Positions 1-9,038 of a DNA stretch of 64,000 bases are shown one piece after another. Origin of the DNA: Ferdinandcohnia humi_A (GTDB lineage Bacteria; Bacillota; Bacilli; Bacillales; Bacillaceae_L); contig JBLKRX010000010.1 in NCBI GenBank assembly GCA_047608075.1, positions 1 to 64,000 of the forward strand, read 5' to 3'. The position numbers and the translations under genes were made by a program. A model generated the notes under the pieces. The model ran no database searches. It was not told the DNA's origin and saw nothing but the letters and a program-made list of their open reading frames with translations. Within the stretch, counting starts at the first letter, position 1, and the number at the start of each line of letters is the position of its first letter.

Positions 1-152
1 GACACTCTTATTCTACCAAGAGGTTATTTTTATTCTCAAATCTCATTTTCATCCATTACAGGAATGCTGCTTCTTTAGCCGAATAACAAAAGGTATCTCC
101 AAATCAATCCCTCTTCCTTAATTCTAGCTACCCGTTGTTAAATAACATAAAA

Positions 153-326
153 TCATTTACTGCACTTATCTTGTTTAACACCCTTAATTAATTCATCCAT
201 TTTTTCATTTCTTTCTTGGTCTAATTTTATTTTCGAATCCATGAACCTAATTACTTTAACTACAAAATAAATTCCAAATGCGATAAGTGCTAATTACAAA
301 ATAATTGGTAAAAAACTTAATAACAT
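153..326 (-). pseudogene. Small membrane protein gene interrupted by a stop codon
   Basis: Reading from an ATG at 324-326, preceded by an AAGGGGTG ribosome-binding site, gives MLLSFLPIIL, a TAA stop (294-296), then in the same frame a hydrophobic stretch (LALIAFGIYFVVKVI) and a charged tail (KLDQERNEKMDELIKGVKQ) ending at a TGA. Without the internal stop it would encode a 57-residue protein with one membrane segment and a cytoplasmic helix, a common small-protein layout in Bacillaceae. Function unknown. The stop may be a true nonsense mutation or a base-call error. Confidence 0.5.
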
Positions 327-376
327 TTTAACACCCCTTATTTGTAATGTGTTTTCTTTATTTCTTAATGCATTAC

Positions 377-447
377 CTGCTTCTTTAGTTTAATAACTTC
401 AAGAAAAAAGTGCATTAATCCTTCTTGGATCAACGCACCCAGTAAGT
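377..447. repeat. Dispersed intergenic hairpin repeat, copy A
   Basis: Matches the pattern CTTTAGTTTAATAACTTCAA, then a hairpin built on GCATTAATCC / GGATCAACGC, then CACCCAGTAAG. Related copies lie near 5826, 8313, 10201, 10893, 16525 and 18411. Confidence 0.55.
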
Positions 448-497
448 TTATGTACATTTATTCACAATACAAAGTCTAAATAATGGCTATGCTTGAA

Positions 498-1238
498 TTA
501 AAGTGTAACAATAATCGGACCATTTTTAGTAAGGATAATCGTATGTTCTAATTGAGCTACATAGCTTTTTTCTGTAGCATAGGTCCAACCGTCTTCTTTT
601 TGGAATACTTCTTCTTCAAAGGTTGAGATAAATGGTTCGAATGCGATAACCATACCTTCCTTTAAGATTTCATTATCCCATGGATCATAATAATTTAAAA
701 TATGGTCAGGTGCTTCGTGTATTCTACGTCCAACACCATGTCCTGTAAGGTTTTTGATAACAGTGAATCCATGCTGTCTTGCTGTTTCAAATACTGCTTT
801 TCCGATTCCACTTTTTTTGGAACCGGGTTTTGCTTTCTTAAGACCTGCTTCAAATGCCTTTTTAGCAACGTCGCATATTCTTGTTAATACTTCTTCTCCT
901 TTTCCTACTACAAATGAGATTCCTGTATCTGCGAAATAACCGTTCTTTGAAGCAGATACATCTATATTTACTAGGTCCCCTTCAAGAATAACCCGATGAC
1001 CCGGAATACCGTGTGCAACTTCTTCATTAAGACTAATGCAAGTATAGCCAGGAAAATCATATTCCCCTTTTGGAGCTGAAACTGCACCTGCTTTTTCTAA
1101 AAGTTCTCCGGCTATATCATCAAGTTCTTTAGTCGTTATGCCAGGAATTGTTCTTTGTACCAATTCATCTCTAATTGAGGCAATAATTTTGCCAATTTCT
1201 TTCAAACCATTAAAATCTTCTTCTGTTTTTGCAATCAT
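498..1238 (-). CDS. map: Methionine aminopeptidase, type I
   Basis: Removes the N-terminal methionine from nascent proteins in the cytoplasm. The 246-residue protein has the pita-bread metallopeptidase fold, and the expected metal and catalytic residues are visible: His76 (VAHGIPG), Asp93 and Asp104 (NIDVSASKNGYFADTG), His167 (TGHGVG), Glu201 (AFEPF) and Glu231 (QLEHT). Length and motifs resemble the second Bacillus enzyme (YflG type) rather than the copy in the ribosomal-protein cluster, and the isolated position agrees. The start has a GAGG-type ribosome-binding site in TGAGGTAGG. No operon partner is evident. Confidence 0.95.
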   Translation of the reverse strand: MIAKTEEDFNGLKEIGKIIASIRDELVQRTIPGITTKELDDIAGELLEKAGAVSAPKGEYDFPGYTCISLNEEVAHGIPGHRVILEGDLVNIDVSASKNGYFADTGISFVVGKGEEVLTRICDVAKKAFEAGLKKAKPGSKKSGIGKAVFETARQHGFTVIKNLTGHGVGRRIHEAPDHILNYYDPWDNEILKEGMVIAFEPFISTFEEEVFQKEDGWTYATEKSYVAQLEHTIILTKNGPIIVTL

Positions 1239-1430
1239 TTTTTTCCTACCTCATTATCTTTTATCATCAATAATCTATATAAGTATTAATTGTACCTTTA
1301 CTTCTCGAAAAATAAAACTAAAGTAAATTACTTGGTACAATACCCCTGAGCTGAATTTTTCTTCGATAAAGAAAAAGACCATAAAAAGGATTTGGTACAT
1401 ATGACTAATATTGAAAACCTCAAGAGGAAA

Positions 1431-2741
1431 CTAATCAACTAAATCAGTACCAGAAGTATGGACATTAGTATTAATCTTTTTCCCTCTACGAAACCAGACT
1501 ACAACTGGAACCAGTAATAATGACAAAATTCCTCCAACCCAGGATAAGGTAGTGTAACTAGAACCAGCCACAATCATTCCAGATAATGCTCCCCCACTAG
1601 CCCCTGATAACGCAATTAAAACATCCACTGTACCTTGAGTTTTAGCCCGTGTGGAAGTTTCAGTTGAATCGACAATAAGTGCAGTCCCACTTATCAAACC
1701 AAAATTCCATCCCAATCCAAGTAAAGAAAGAGCAATTACTAGAAGAACCATAGAATCTCCTGGTGCAAATGCTCCTATTAAACCTGCCAAAAGCAATGTA
1801 ATTCCAGAAGCAATAGCCATCGGAGTACGACCCAACTTATCAACAAGGACACCTGTAACTAGTGAAGGGAGATACATTGCCCCTATATGAAATCCTATAA
1901 CAAAACCCACGGCACCCAAGCCATGTCCATGATGTTTCATATGAACTGGTGTCATTGTCATAATAGCAATCATTACAATTTGAGTAAGAACCATAATTGT
2001 CGCACCAACGATAACGCCTCTTTTGTTGTCCACTTGATCAATTGATGCCGAATGGACTCTAGCTTTATGTTCATGGTCAGACGATTCTATCATTCTTGCA
2101 ATAACAAACGGATCTGGACGAAGCATTAAGAAAAGTACAAGGCCTGCTAATATATATGCTGCTGCTGATAAAATGAAAGGTCCAGCAAGTGATGGAACTC
2201 CAATAGAAAGAGCAAAATTCCCCATGACATTCACTAAGTTTGGACCCGCAACAGCACCAAATGTTGTAAAAACCATAGTAAGACTAATTGCAGTCGCTCG
2301 CTGTTTACTATTTGCTAAGTCCGTACCTGCATAACGAGCTTGTAAATTTGTTGCGGTTCCTGCTCCATAAACAAGTAGGGAAGTAAATAACAGGAAAACA
2401 CTATTTATTATTGCTGCAATTATGACTCCTATTGCTCCAAGTCCACCTATCATAAAACCAGCTGTTAGACCAGTCCGACGACCATAACGTTGCGAAAGTC
2501 TCCCAACGATTAAAGCAGCCACGGCGGAACCTAAAGTAAATAAAGCCGAAGGAAGTCCAGCAAATGCGTCTGTTCCGAGCATTTGTTGTGCAAGAAGCGC
2601 ACCAACAGTAATACCAGCTGCTAACCCTGCACCACCAAAAATTTGTGAAATACTTACAATTATTAATGTACGTTTATATAACATTTTCTGTTTTTCTTGT
2701 GAATCTACATATCTCTGATTCATTTGATAGGCTTTACTCAT
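1431..2741 (-). CDS. MFS transporter
   Basis: A 436-residue integral membrane protein with about 12 hydrophobic segments in two halves. The major facilitator motif A is present between helices 2 and 3 (GRLSQRYGRRTG), with a weaker version between helices 8 and 9 (DKLGRTP). The central charged loop is around residues 215-240. It starts 17 bases after the upstream ArsR-rhodanese gene ends, so the two are one operon. An efflux or uptake substrate cannot be read from sequence; the ArsR/rhodanese partner suggests a sulfur species, metal or metalloid, but that is inference. Confidence 0.85.
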   Translation of the reverse strand: MSKAYQMNQRYVDSQEKQKMLYKRTLIIVSISQIFGGAGLAAGITVGALLAQQMLGTDAFAGLPSALFTLGSAVAALIVGRLSQRYGRRTGLTAGFMIGGLGAIGVIIAAIINSVFLLFTSLLVYGAGTATNLQARYAGTDLANSKQRATAISLTMVFTTFGAVAGPNLVNVMGNFALSIGVPSLAGPFILSAAAYILAGLVLFLMLRPDPFVIARMIESSDHEHKARVHSASIDQVDNKRGVIVGATIMVLTQIVMIAIMTMTPVHMKHHGHGLGAVGFVIGFHIGAMYLPSLVTGVLVDKLGRTPMAIASGITLLLAGLIGAFAPGDSMVLLVIALSLLGLGWNFGLISGTALIVDSTETSTRAKTQGTVDVLIALSGASGGALSGMIVAGSSYTTLSWVGGILSLLLVPVVVWFRRGKKINTNVHTSGTDLVD

Positions 2742-2757
2742 TGGTTAGGACCTCAAT

Positions 2758-3414
2758 TCATTTTTTATTGTGTAATTTGTTCCAATCATGTACCCCTTCC
2801 TCTAAACGAAATGCATTAACCCCTTTTGATTTTAAAAGTTCAACAGCTTCCACCGACATTAAACAGTAACAACCTCGGCAATAAGCAACAACATCACAAT
2901 TGGTTGGTAAAGTAGACAGTTTCTCTCTTAATTCTTCAATTGGCATAGAAACTGCGCCGGGAATGTGAGCTTCTTCGTATTCTTCTTTAGGTCTCACATC
3001 CAACAAAATTACTTCACCTTTCTCCATCCGTTCTTTAAGTTCCGAAAGCGAAACCCCCGCCATTCCAAAATTGTCATTTAAGAACTCTTGTTTTATTTGT
3101 TGTACCTGTACAAACTGGTTTTCCGCCAGCGTGTGCAGAGAAGCTAGAAAATTCGATATAGCTGCATCTGCCAGTTCGTAAATTACGTAGTTTCCTTTCT
3201 TCTGAAACTTTACCATTCTAGAATTGGCAAGGGTTTGTAAATGTTGAGATACGTTCGCTACAGACATAGTTGTTGCTTTTGATAATGCCTCTACGGACTT
3301 TGGACCTTGAGATAAAATATCGAGAATCTCTAATCGTTTTGGACTAGAAAGACTTTTACCTATTCTTGCGAACTCTAGATACAATAAATCTTTTACATTT
3401 CGTTCATTAAGCAT
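2758..3414 (-). CDS. ArsR-family regulator fused to a rhodanese domain
   Basis: Residues 10-95 form a winged-helix ArsR DNA-binding domain (TTMSVANVSQHLQTLANS). Residues about 120-215 form a rhodanese domain (VILLDVRPKEEYEEAHIPGA) whose active-site loop CRGCYC supplies the likely catalytic Cys179 plus Cys182 and Cys184. Such fusions sense sulfur or redox species and repress neighbouring transporters. It is the first gene of a two-gene operon with the MFS transporter. A perfect inverted repeat upstream (3432-3463) is the likely operator, implying autoregulation. The extra cysteine in the loop is notable. Confidence 0.9.
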   Translation of the reverse strand: MLNERNVKDLLYLEFARIGKSLSSPKRLEILDILSQGPKSVEALSKATTMSVANVSQHLQTLANSRMVKFQKKGNYVIYELADAAISNFLASLHTLAENQFVQVQQIKQEFLNDNFGMAGVSLSELKERMEKGEVILLDVRPKEEYEEAHIPGAVSMPIEELREKLSTLPTNCDVVAYCRGCYCLMSVEAVELLKSKGVNAFRLEEGVHDWNKLHNKK

Positions 3415-3431
3415 TTTAAATCACATCCAAC

Positions 3432-3463
3432 CTATTCAAGTTTTTTATTGAATACTTGAATAG
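3432..3463 (-). promoter_or_regulatory. Probable ArsR-type operator upstream of the ArsR-rhodanese gene
   Basis: CTATTCAAG and CTTGAATAG form a perfect 9-bp inverted repeat separated by 14 bases, with an extra TTGAAT half-site between them. It ends 18 bases before the start codon of the regulator gene, typical of autoregulated ArsR/SmtB operators. Confidence 0.55.
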
Positions 3464-3623
3464 TAATCATAATTATTATCTTTTTCAACAATATTGCTTT
3501 TACTACCTACTTGGTTAGATCAACAATGAAAGTGTTTCTACTTCATAATTTACTCGTATTGCGAATTAATATTTCACCTTCCAGATGGACAAATTAAACT
3601 TAATTTGGAAGGAGGACAATAAA

Positions 3624-4097
3624 TTGGGTAAAAGTTTTGAAAGAACTTTCTTGAGATCATTACTTATTATTGGGATCGCTTCTTTATTAAATATAATTAG
3701 AAAAGCCCCATTGAAGGATTGGTTAATTATCTTTTTATTAAAAAGTTACATAGCTTCAATTCTTGATACAATAACAGTAAAAAAAGGTTATATAGAGTAT
3801 CCTATTAAATTAATTAAAACATTTGAGATAAGTGCCATTTTTAGCTATTTGATTTATCCAATTACGTGTATTTATTATAATCAACTTACTAGAAATTCAA
3901 ATTTAAAGGATATCTTGATTAAAACTTTAGTATTTAGCTTACCCTCGTCAATAGCTGAGCATTGGCTTGAAAAAAACACAAAATTAATAAAGTATAAAAG
4001 ATCATGGACTTCTGTGCATAGTTTTTTTTCGATTGCAGCTACCTTTTTGGCAGTAAGATTTCTGATGGCATTAATTAGGAAATTTGCGGAGAAGTAA
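3624..4097 (+). CDS. CBO0543-family multi-spanning membrane protein
   Basis: The start is a TTG at 3624 because AAGGAGG stands 8 bases upstream; an ATG 39 bases earlier has no ribosome-binding site. The 157-residue protein has about four or five hydrophobic segments and the family pattern of conserved polar residues between helices (ILDTITVKKGYIEYPIK; SIAEHWLEKNT; WTSVHSFF). This family is common in spore-forming Bacillaceae and its function is unknown. The gene stands alone, divergent from the ArsR-rhodanese operon. Confidence 0.7.
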   Translation: MGKSFERTFLRSLLIIGIASLLNIIRKAPLKDWLIIFLLKSYIASILDTITVKKGYIEYPIKLIKTFEISAIFSYLIYPITCIYYNQLTRNSNLKDILIKTLVFSLPSSIAEHWLEKNTKLIKYKRSWTSVHSFFSIAATFLAVRFLMALIRKFAEK

Positions 4098-4358
4098 TCT
4101 GCTTTTTAAATTGCTTCTCATCTGCTAATTCCCAATTTCTATCTATTGGACATAAATTAGGGTGATTATTATTTAAGTAAATGTAAATAAAATTCGAACT
4201 TTATTTTGGGTTACCTTTTTTCCTTAATTTAATTTGTAAATTTTCATTTAAGAAAATTACTCCTAATTTTCAAATTAAACATATTAGATGGTTCTTTACA
4301 TGTTATTTAACGAAAGCACCGGTTTGTTTAAGTACAAAGATTCACAAACTACTATTAA

Positions 4359-4748
4359 CTATTTGTTAAATAAATTCGTACCATAGGAGTTATCAATGGC
4401 ACAAAGCCACTCACCTTGCTGATGTTTCTTAAACACGTATGTTGCTCGTCTATCCATTGAATATTCACTATCATTTTTATCAGCTTCGAGTAAGGTTTGG
4501 GATATAACTAAGGCAGTGTCACCAGCTTCTAAAATAATCATTTCCCCTTGTGTTGGGACAAGGCTGTTATTGAAATATCTCGCAATTTTAATAAATGCTG
4601 CTTTAATTTCGTTTTTGCCTTGTGCAATCATACCTGGCTTTATAACCAAGATTGCATCATCAGTATAGTAATTCATTAGTGTATCAAAATCTTCCTGTTT
4701 AATTGCGGTATCACACTTTTTAATAATTTCCTTTAATTCGTGTTCCAT
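4359..4748 (-). CDS. SnoaL/DUF4440-like NTF2-fold protein
   Basis: A 129-residue cytoplasmic protein with the NTF2-like cone-barrel pattern: an N-terminal helix (ELKEIIKKCDTAIKQEDFD), the family signature LMNYYTDDAILV, and a strand-rich C-terminal half ending in a tryptophan-containing strand. Members are small ligand-binding proteins or enzymes, often stress-associated. No partner gene is adjacent, so the substrate cannot be guessed. The start has a GGGGGGAT ribosome-binding site. Confidence 0.7.
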   Translation of the reverse strand: MEHELKEIIKKCDTAIKQEDFDTLMNYYTDDAILVIKPGMIAQGKNEIKAAFIKIARYFNNSLVPTQGEMIILEAGDTALVISQTLLEADKNDSEYSMDRRATYVFKKHQQGEWLCAIDNSYGTNLFNK

Positions 4749-4994
4749 AATATCCCCCCTTACCTTAGTTATATTATATATTCTCCATTTATTACCTTTA
4801 CCCTTCTTTAGCTAACCTGTTCGTTAGTGCAATTAGTATTAGTATTAATCTCTTATTCTTATAATGGAATCTTGGTCGTGAAATGCCATACAGATTGCAA
4901 GTGAGTCTTCTATAAATATTTTATTATAAGCTTTAGGAAATACGTCTTAATAATTCCATAAAAGATCTGAAGAAATGTTAGTATCTATTGTATT

Positions 4995-5031
4995 AAAGAG
5001 CATAACTCCCTATTAAAGTTATGCTCTTTTT
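4995..5031. terminator. Rho-independent terminator, probably bidirectional
   Basis: A 13-bp stem AAAGAGCATAACT / AGTTATGCTCTTT with a 9-base loop, followed by TT on the plus strand and A-rich sequence on the other side. It lies about 120 bases downstream of the zinc-ribbon gene. Confidence 0.75.
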
Positions 5032-5151
5032 AATACACTTGTTGAATGTAAATAGGAAAGAAATACTTAAAATAACTTGCATTTTTGGCTTATTGTAAAT
5101 TTTGGATATTGAACAAAAGCTATCCTATAGTTCAATAGTACTCCTTCGACC

Positions 5152-5454
5152 TTACCTTGAATCTCGATGCCCGCAATATGGGCAGGATGTAAGTGTGTCA
5201 TCATATTCATAGTTACAATTAGGGCATTTTGTATATTTTTTATGAAGTTGTCTCGAAAATTCATTATGTACTTGTAATTGATATAAAATGTTTAACTGAT
5301 TTTCTATAATCTTAGAAACCGCAAACAATATCACTGCAATGCAAACTCCACCTGTTAACCAAATCAGGAACCCCAAAAATGCTCCCGTAGAAAGTCCTGC
5401 TACTACGCTAATAATAATTGCTATTACTCCAATGATAACAAGTGCAATACTCAT
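5152..5454 (-). CDS. Small membrane protein with C-terminal zinc ribbon
   Basis: The ATG at 5454 is preferred because AAAGGAG lies 9 bases upstream. The 100-residue product has two hydrophobic segments (about residues 2-20 and 27-47), then a soluble tail with two CxxC knuckles (CPNCNYEY and CPYCGHR; Cys77, 80, 91, 94) typical of a zinc ribbon. The zinc ribbon probably faces the cytoplasm. Function unknown; no operon partner. Confidence 0.65.
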   Translation of the reverse strand: MSIALVIIGVIAIIISVVAGLSTGAFLGFLIWLTGGVCIAVILFAVSKIIENQLNILYQLQVHNEFSRQLHKKYTKCPNCNYEYDDTLTSCPYCGHRDSR

Positions 5455-5825
5455 TATTAACAACTCCTTTTTATTGAACTATCTTGCTAATTAGTTCAAT
5501 AACTTATCATAATTAGTTAAACATTCAAAGAGAGTCTAGATGTTCTTTTTAAGTACCTATAATCTTATTTGCTTCGAATTTTTTAAAATCATCCAAATAA
5601 ATACAATACTATCGAAAAGTATATATAATAACGTTATTAATCCCAGTGGATTGTATGTAGCCAAACTATAGCACCTTGTTTCGTTTTGGAAACTTTAAAG
5701 CACAATACCTTTTTACTGTATTTTAAAACAAAACTTTTTTGCTATCTCGCTAATGTTATATACGTTTTAGATTACAAAAAGTTCCAATTGTTTTGCTTGT
5801 TTCCATTTACTGTAATCTGTAGAGC

Positions 5826-5887
5826 TTTTTGAATAATTTCAATAAAAAAGCGCATTATCCTGCTTGGACTACACACAGTAAGTACGT
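5826..5887. repeat. Dispersed intergenic hairpin repeat, copy B
   Basis: Degenerate copy: ATAATTTCAATAAAAAAGCG followed by CATTATCCTGCTTGG and CACACAGTAAGTACG, the same order of blocks as copy A. Confidence 0.45.
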
Positions 5888-6183
5888 TTTTAAAGTAACA
5901 AATTTTATACTATTAAAACTATGTAAATTTATCATCTCATTGATTCGGCTATTAGTAGCAAGTCTTCCACTGAAAACTTTCTTAATGTACTTCATATTCC
6001 CAATCCCAATTGAGTATTGAAACCCATCCTTTAAGGTATGATATTCATCATACTTTGCATTAAAGTGTTTCAATTCGCGTACAACAGGATATCAATGGGT
6101 TTATATTTTCTGTAGTGAGCATATAACCCCGATTAATAGGTGTGGTGCCCGTTATAGAATCTGTTTGCTAACTCCCAAACTCT
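5855..6183 (-). pseudogene. Decayed protein-coding region of unknown family
   Basis: The minus strand reads RVWELANRFYNGHHTY, a stop, then GLYAHYRKYKPIDILLYAN, then after a one-base frame change near 6080 ELKHFNAKYDEYHTLKDGF and YSIGIGNMKYIKKVFSGR, ending in copy B of the repeat. The composition is protein-like over about 100 codons, but no single frame is open and I do not recognise the family. Its 3' end appears replaced by the repeat. Confidence 0.35.
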
Positions 6184-6204
6184 AGATACATGTTAAACTT
6201 TTTC

Positions 6205-6494
6205 TTATAAATTCCTTTCTAACAATATCTCAATTTGTTTCTCTATAACATGAGGTGGGTAAGGCATTTCATTAGTGTACCACCATTCCACCACTTGAAC
6301 GTAAGCAGACCTAAAAAAAGAATAACATCCTCACTTAATCCTTTATTTTTTCCTTCTGTTGCTATATCCCAACCACTTTTTAAATCTTCAATAACAAACT
6401 ATGGGAACCGACTTCGAAAGAAAGAAGCTCCTTTACTGACTAACATCCTTGAAAAAAGATAGAAATTGCCTTCATTGTTACTAGTAGTTTTTCC
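6205..6494 (-). pseudogene. TetR-family regulator, C-terminal remnant
   Basis: The minus strand reads NNEGNFYLFSRMLVSKGASF and FRSRFP, a TAG stop, FVIEDLKSGWDIATEGKNKG, a frameshift near 6298, then VVEWWYTNEMPYPPHVIEKQ and IEILLERNL before a TAA. The WW...NEMPYPP...VIEKQIEILL ending is characteristic of the ligand-binding C-terminal region of TetR regulators. The N-terminal helix-turn-helix is missing, so this is a truncated, doubly broken gene. Confidence 0.55.
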
Positions 6495-6585
6495 TTATTT
6501 AATATACAGTTATTAGAAAAATGAAACTTTTTCAAATTGTTATTCGTAAATATTATAATCAATATACAAAAGAGGGGAGAATAAA

Positions 6586-7110
6586 ATGTTACAAAAAATT
6601 GATAAGACCTACTGGGTAGTTTTATTAATAATTGGCGGAATTATAGGCATTCTATCTGGATATATCGGACCTGATTTGATTCACCAGATATTTTTTAAAC
6701 ACGGTGATACCTTTTGGGTTATAACGCCATTTTCTGCTAATATTTTTATGTTTGTTGCTACTGGTTTTTTCGTATTGTTTTGTATCGGTATGATATATAA
6801 AAATAAAGTATTTAATTATATAGGTATAATGTTTTTTGTGTTTTCGATTGCTACGGGTTGTTATGCTCTTTTAGGAAACTACATTCTAGTTTCAATGAAT
6901 GATATTACTACTGTGAAATCGATGACTAATGAAGTTTACGAATGGAATGAAATTACTGAAGCAACCTATCTTGATAAATATGTATCTGATGGTAGAAAAA
7001 TTCAGCTTACATTCCAGGATGGCAAAGAAGAGACACTGGAAATAAATGATTTTAATATAAACAAACTTATAGAACAGATATTGATACAGATTGACATCCA
7101 AGTCAACTGA
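6586..7110 (+). CDS. Membrane protein of unknown function
   Basis: 174 residues, good AGAGGGGAGAATAAA ribosome-binding region before the ATG. Three hydrophobic segments are visible (about residues 11-30, 48-68 and 77-98), then a soluble C-terminal domain of about 70 residues with strand-like alternation (KIQLTFQDGKEETLEINDFN). The topology suggests a small anchored sensor or assembly factor, but I do not recognise a family. A terminator follows at 7173. Confidence 0.6.
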   Translation: MLQKIDKTYWVVLLIIGGIIGILSGYIGPDLIHQIFFKHGDTFWVITPFSANIFMFVATGFFVLFCIGMIYKNKVFNYIGIMFFVFSIATGCYALLGNYILVSMNDITTVKSMTNEVYEWNEITEATYLDKYVSDGRKIQLTFQDGKEETLEINDFNINKLIEQILIQIDIQVN

Positions 7111-7172
7111 TTTCAAGTTTTCATTTTGCTACATTTCGATTACATATACTTGACAAAATGTAAAATAATTAA

Positions 7173-7205
7173 AAACCAGATGCGAAATTGCACCTGGTTT
7201 TTTTA
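7173..7205 (+). terminator. Rho-independent terminator
   Basis: Stem AAACCAGATGC / GCACCTGGTTT with a short loop followed by six further T residues; 62 bases after the stop of the membrane protein gene. Confidence 0.85.
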
Positions 7206-7386
7206 TTATGGTGTTATATTTTTTGCATTTTAAATAAGGCGTTAAAAATAAAATTTGTATAGAATCTCTTTTATAACACCTTATTTATAGTAATTACTTA
7301 TTGTCTAAAGGCATCCCTTAGTTCAAAAAGAAGTACCTTACAGCAAAAAGCCAATGGTTTGATTCATTATTTTCTCGTAGAATTTA

Positions 7387-7980
7387 CTAATCATTTAAAC
7401 CCTTTCCATTGAGAATTTGCTGTATATATTTTCCAATCCTTGACTCTCGAGTTTTGGATTGTTTGGGTTTAGTAAAATAAAGAATGTATGCTCTTTGCCG
7501 TCCCGGAGTCAATGCTTCAAAAGCAGTTTTCAAAGCAGGGATTTCTTCGAATTTCTTTTGCAATTCTTCAGGAATTGTGAAGTCTGTATTCTTTTTAAAA
7601 TTCACTTCCAAACCGGCTTTTTCAACTTCAATGGCTTCGTAAATATAGGCTTTCAATATGGTATCCATTGCAACTATTTCTTGAACATTGCTGAACCGAA
7701 TTTGGCGCTGCGCCTGCGAATTCTCCCCGGGTTTGATGAGAATACCTTTGGGATCATTTAACAAGGCACCTTTGAAAAACATAAGCGCACAGTATTCTTT
7801 AAATCCTTGTATTATAACTATGTTACTTTTCTGAAACGTGTAACAAGGCTTGTTCCACTTTAACTCTTCGTTCAGCCCACAGTCAAGAATGATCATTCTC
7901 AAATTCTCAAATTCTTCCTCCCACTTTTTGGCTTTGCTTAAATATTCATTAACCTTAGGACTCAATCTACTATTTGTCAT
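7387..7980 (-). CDS. YdeI-like DUF1801-domain protein
   Basis: The ATG at 7980 is chosen because GAGGGGTG stands just upstream; an earlier in-frame ATG at 8022 lacks a site. The 197-residue protein contains the DUF1801 fold (LKWNKPCYTFQKSNIVIIQG, ALMFFKGALL) and the C-terminal YdeI block (RQRAYILYFTKPKQSKTRES). Family members are cytosolic and poorly characterised; Bacillus YdeI has been linked to antimicrobial-peptide tolerance in some annotations, which I treat as weak. Single gene. Confidence 0.8.
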   Translation of the reverse strand: MTNSRLSPKVNEYLSKAKKWEEEFENLRMIILDCGLNEELKWNKPCYTFQKSNIVIIQGFKEYCALMFFKGALLNDPKGILIKPGENSQAQRQIRFSNVQEIVAMDTILKAYIYEAIEVEKAGLEVNFKKNTDFTIPEELQKKFEEIPALKTAFEALTPGRQRAYILYFTKPKQSKTRESRIGKYIQQILNGKGLND

Positions 7981-8557
7981 CAAGGAACACCCCTCGTCAA
8001 TTTTTCGATCGCTGACAGTCAAGTTTGATTTTTCTCAATTTCTTCAATTCTTTCTGTTACTATTGGGCTTTACTTGAATATTTATCAACCTAGCATTATT
8101 TTCCTTGATCCACTTGGCAAGCTTGCATAATCTTCCAACAAGAATTCATATAAACATTTAATATTGTTTGTAATTACTTGATGTATTTTTATATTGATAT
8201 CCACTTAATTCCACAAAATTTAGTCTTTGTAAGGTACCAGCTATTCATCCCTTCAAGCATTCGGCTTTCGACACTCCACGTGGTATAGGGACATATTCCT
8301 TCTCCTTCAGAACTGCACCTTTAGTACAATAATTCAACAAAAAGAAGCGTTAATACTCCTTAAACTGAACCCTAACCAAATAATCAATAACACAGAGAAA
8401 GGTTTCTCCTGCCACCATACCCTTATTTAGTTCATAGCAATGCTGCATTTAATAATTCTCCCTTTACCATTAATTAATATCCTATCAACTCCTGGATATA
8501 CCAAGTGTTTTTTTGTAACAATAAGGATTGTTAAATATTAAATTAAGGAGGAATAAT
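7981..8557. other. Intergenic stretch with a possible gene remnant and repeat copy C
   Basis: No intact gene. On the minus strand 8245-8334 reads NYCTKGAVLKEKEYVPIPRG then VSKAECLKG and a stop, which looks like the C-terminus of a lost protein. The part before it abuts repeat copy C (8313-8372). Nothing else supported. Confidence 0.3.
8313..8372. repeat. Dispersed intergenic hairpin repeat, copy C
   Basis: Contains TTTAGTACAATAATTCAACA, then AAGCGTTAATACTCCTTAAA. Same block order as the other copies, with a poor hairpin. Confidence 0.45.
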
Positions 8558-8716
8558 ATGCAACAGGATCAACTAACTAAAAAGAATTTGGGTTCTATTA
8601 TGAAACCAGATTTTGCAAAAACTGATGCACAAAAAGTAAAACATGAAATACAAAAAGATGTAAGTGAAGGAAAAGGTGCAATGACTTCCCGAGAGGCAGG
8701 AGCAATGCAAGATTAA
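8558..8716 (+). CDS. Small acidic/basic protein of unknown function, 52 residues
   Basis: A strong ribosome-binding site (TTAAGGAGGAATAAT) immediately precedes ATG 8558, overriding an earlier ATG. The product is hydrophilic, with MKPDFAKTDAQKVKHEIQ followed by GKGAMTSREAGAMQD. Size, charge and lack of hydrophobic core resemble small spore or stress miniproteins, but it lacks the alpha/beta SASP signature. I do not recognise a named family. Next on the same strand is another small gene (8850). Confidence 0.6.
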   Translation: MQQDQLTKKNLGSIMKPDFAKTDAQKVKHEIQKDVSEGKGAMTSREAGAMQD

Positions 8717-8849
8717 AAAAACTCTGAGTGGTTAAAATTATACTTTACATCTCTCATATTAACTAAACAAAGTTACTGCAAATTTAATTTAAGTATGTTG
8801 GTTTGGAAGGAAATGTAAATTAATGGCTATTATAACGGAGGGAAAAATT

Positions 8850-8996
8850 TTGTCTAGAAAAAATATTAATCCACAAAACACTATAAAGTTTAGTATATGG
8901 GAAACAAAAACAGATAAAACTCTTTCTGCTTCTTCTGAAAAACCTCCTGAAGTAATGAACAAACCTAATTCCTTACGAAGCAAAAAAGAAAGTTAA
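8850..8996 (+). CDS. Small hydrophilic protein of unknown function, 48 residues, TTG start
   Basis: CGGAGGG stands seven to eight bases before TTG 8850, and the frame runs 48 codons: MSRKNINPQNTIKFSIWETK, then TDKTLSASSEKPPEVM and a basic end (SLRSKKES). A factor-independent terminator follows at 9011. The site and terminator argue for a real gene. No signal or membrane segment; no recognised family. Confidence 0.45.
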   Translation: MSRKNINPQNTIKFSIWETKTDKTLSASSEKPPEVMNKPNSLRSKKES

Positions 8997-9010
8997 TAAC
9001 TTCTAAACGA

Positions 9011-9038
9011 AAAGCAGCTCATATGAGTTTGCTTTTTT
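9011..9038 (+). terminator. Rho-independent terminator
   Basis: AAAGCAGCTCATATGAGTTT pairs around a CATATG centre and continues GCTTTTTT; 14 bases after the stop of the 48-residue gene. Confidence 0.6.

Noticed and set aside
5067..5264. 65-codon minus-strand ORF
   Set aside because: Overlaps the zinc-ribbon gene in another frame and lacks a start site.
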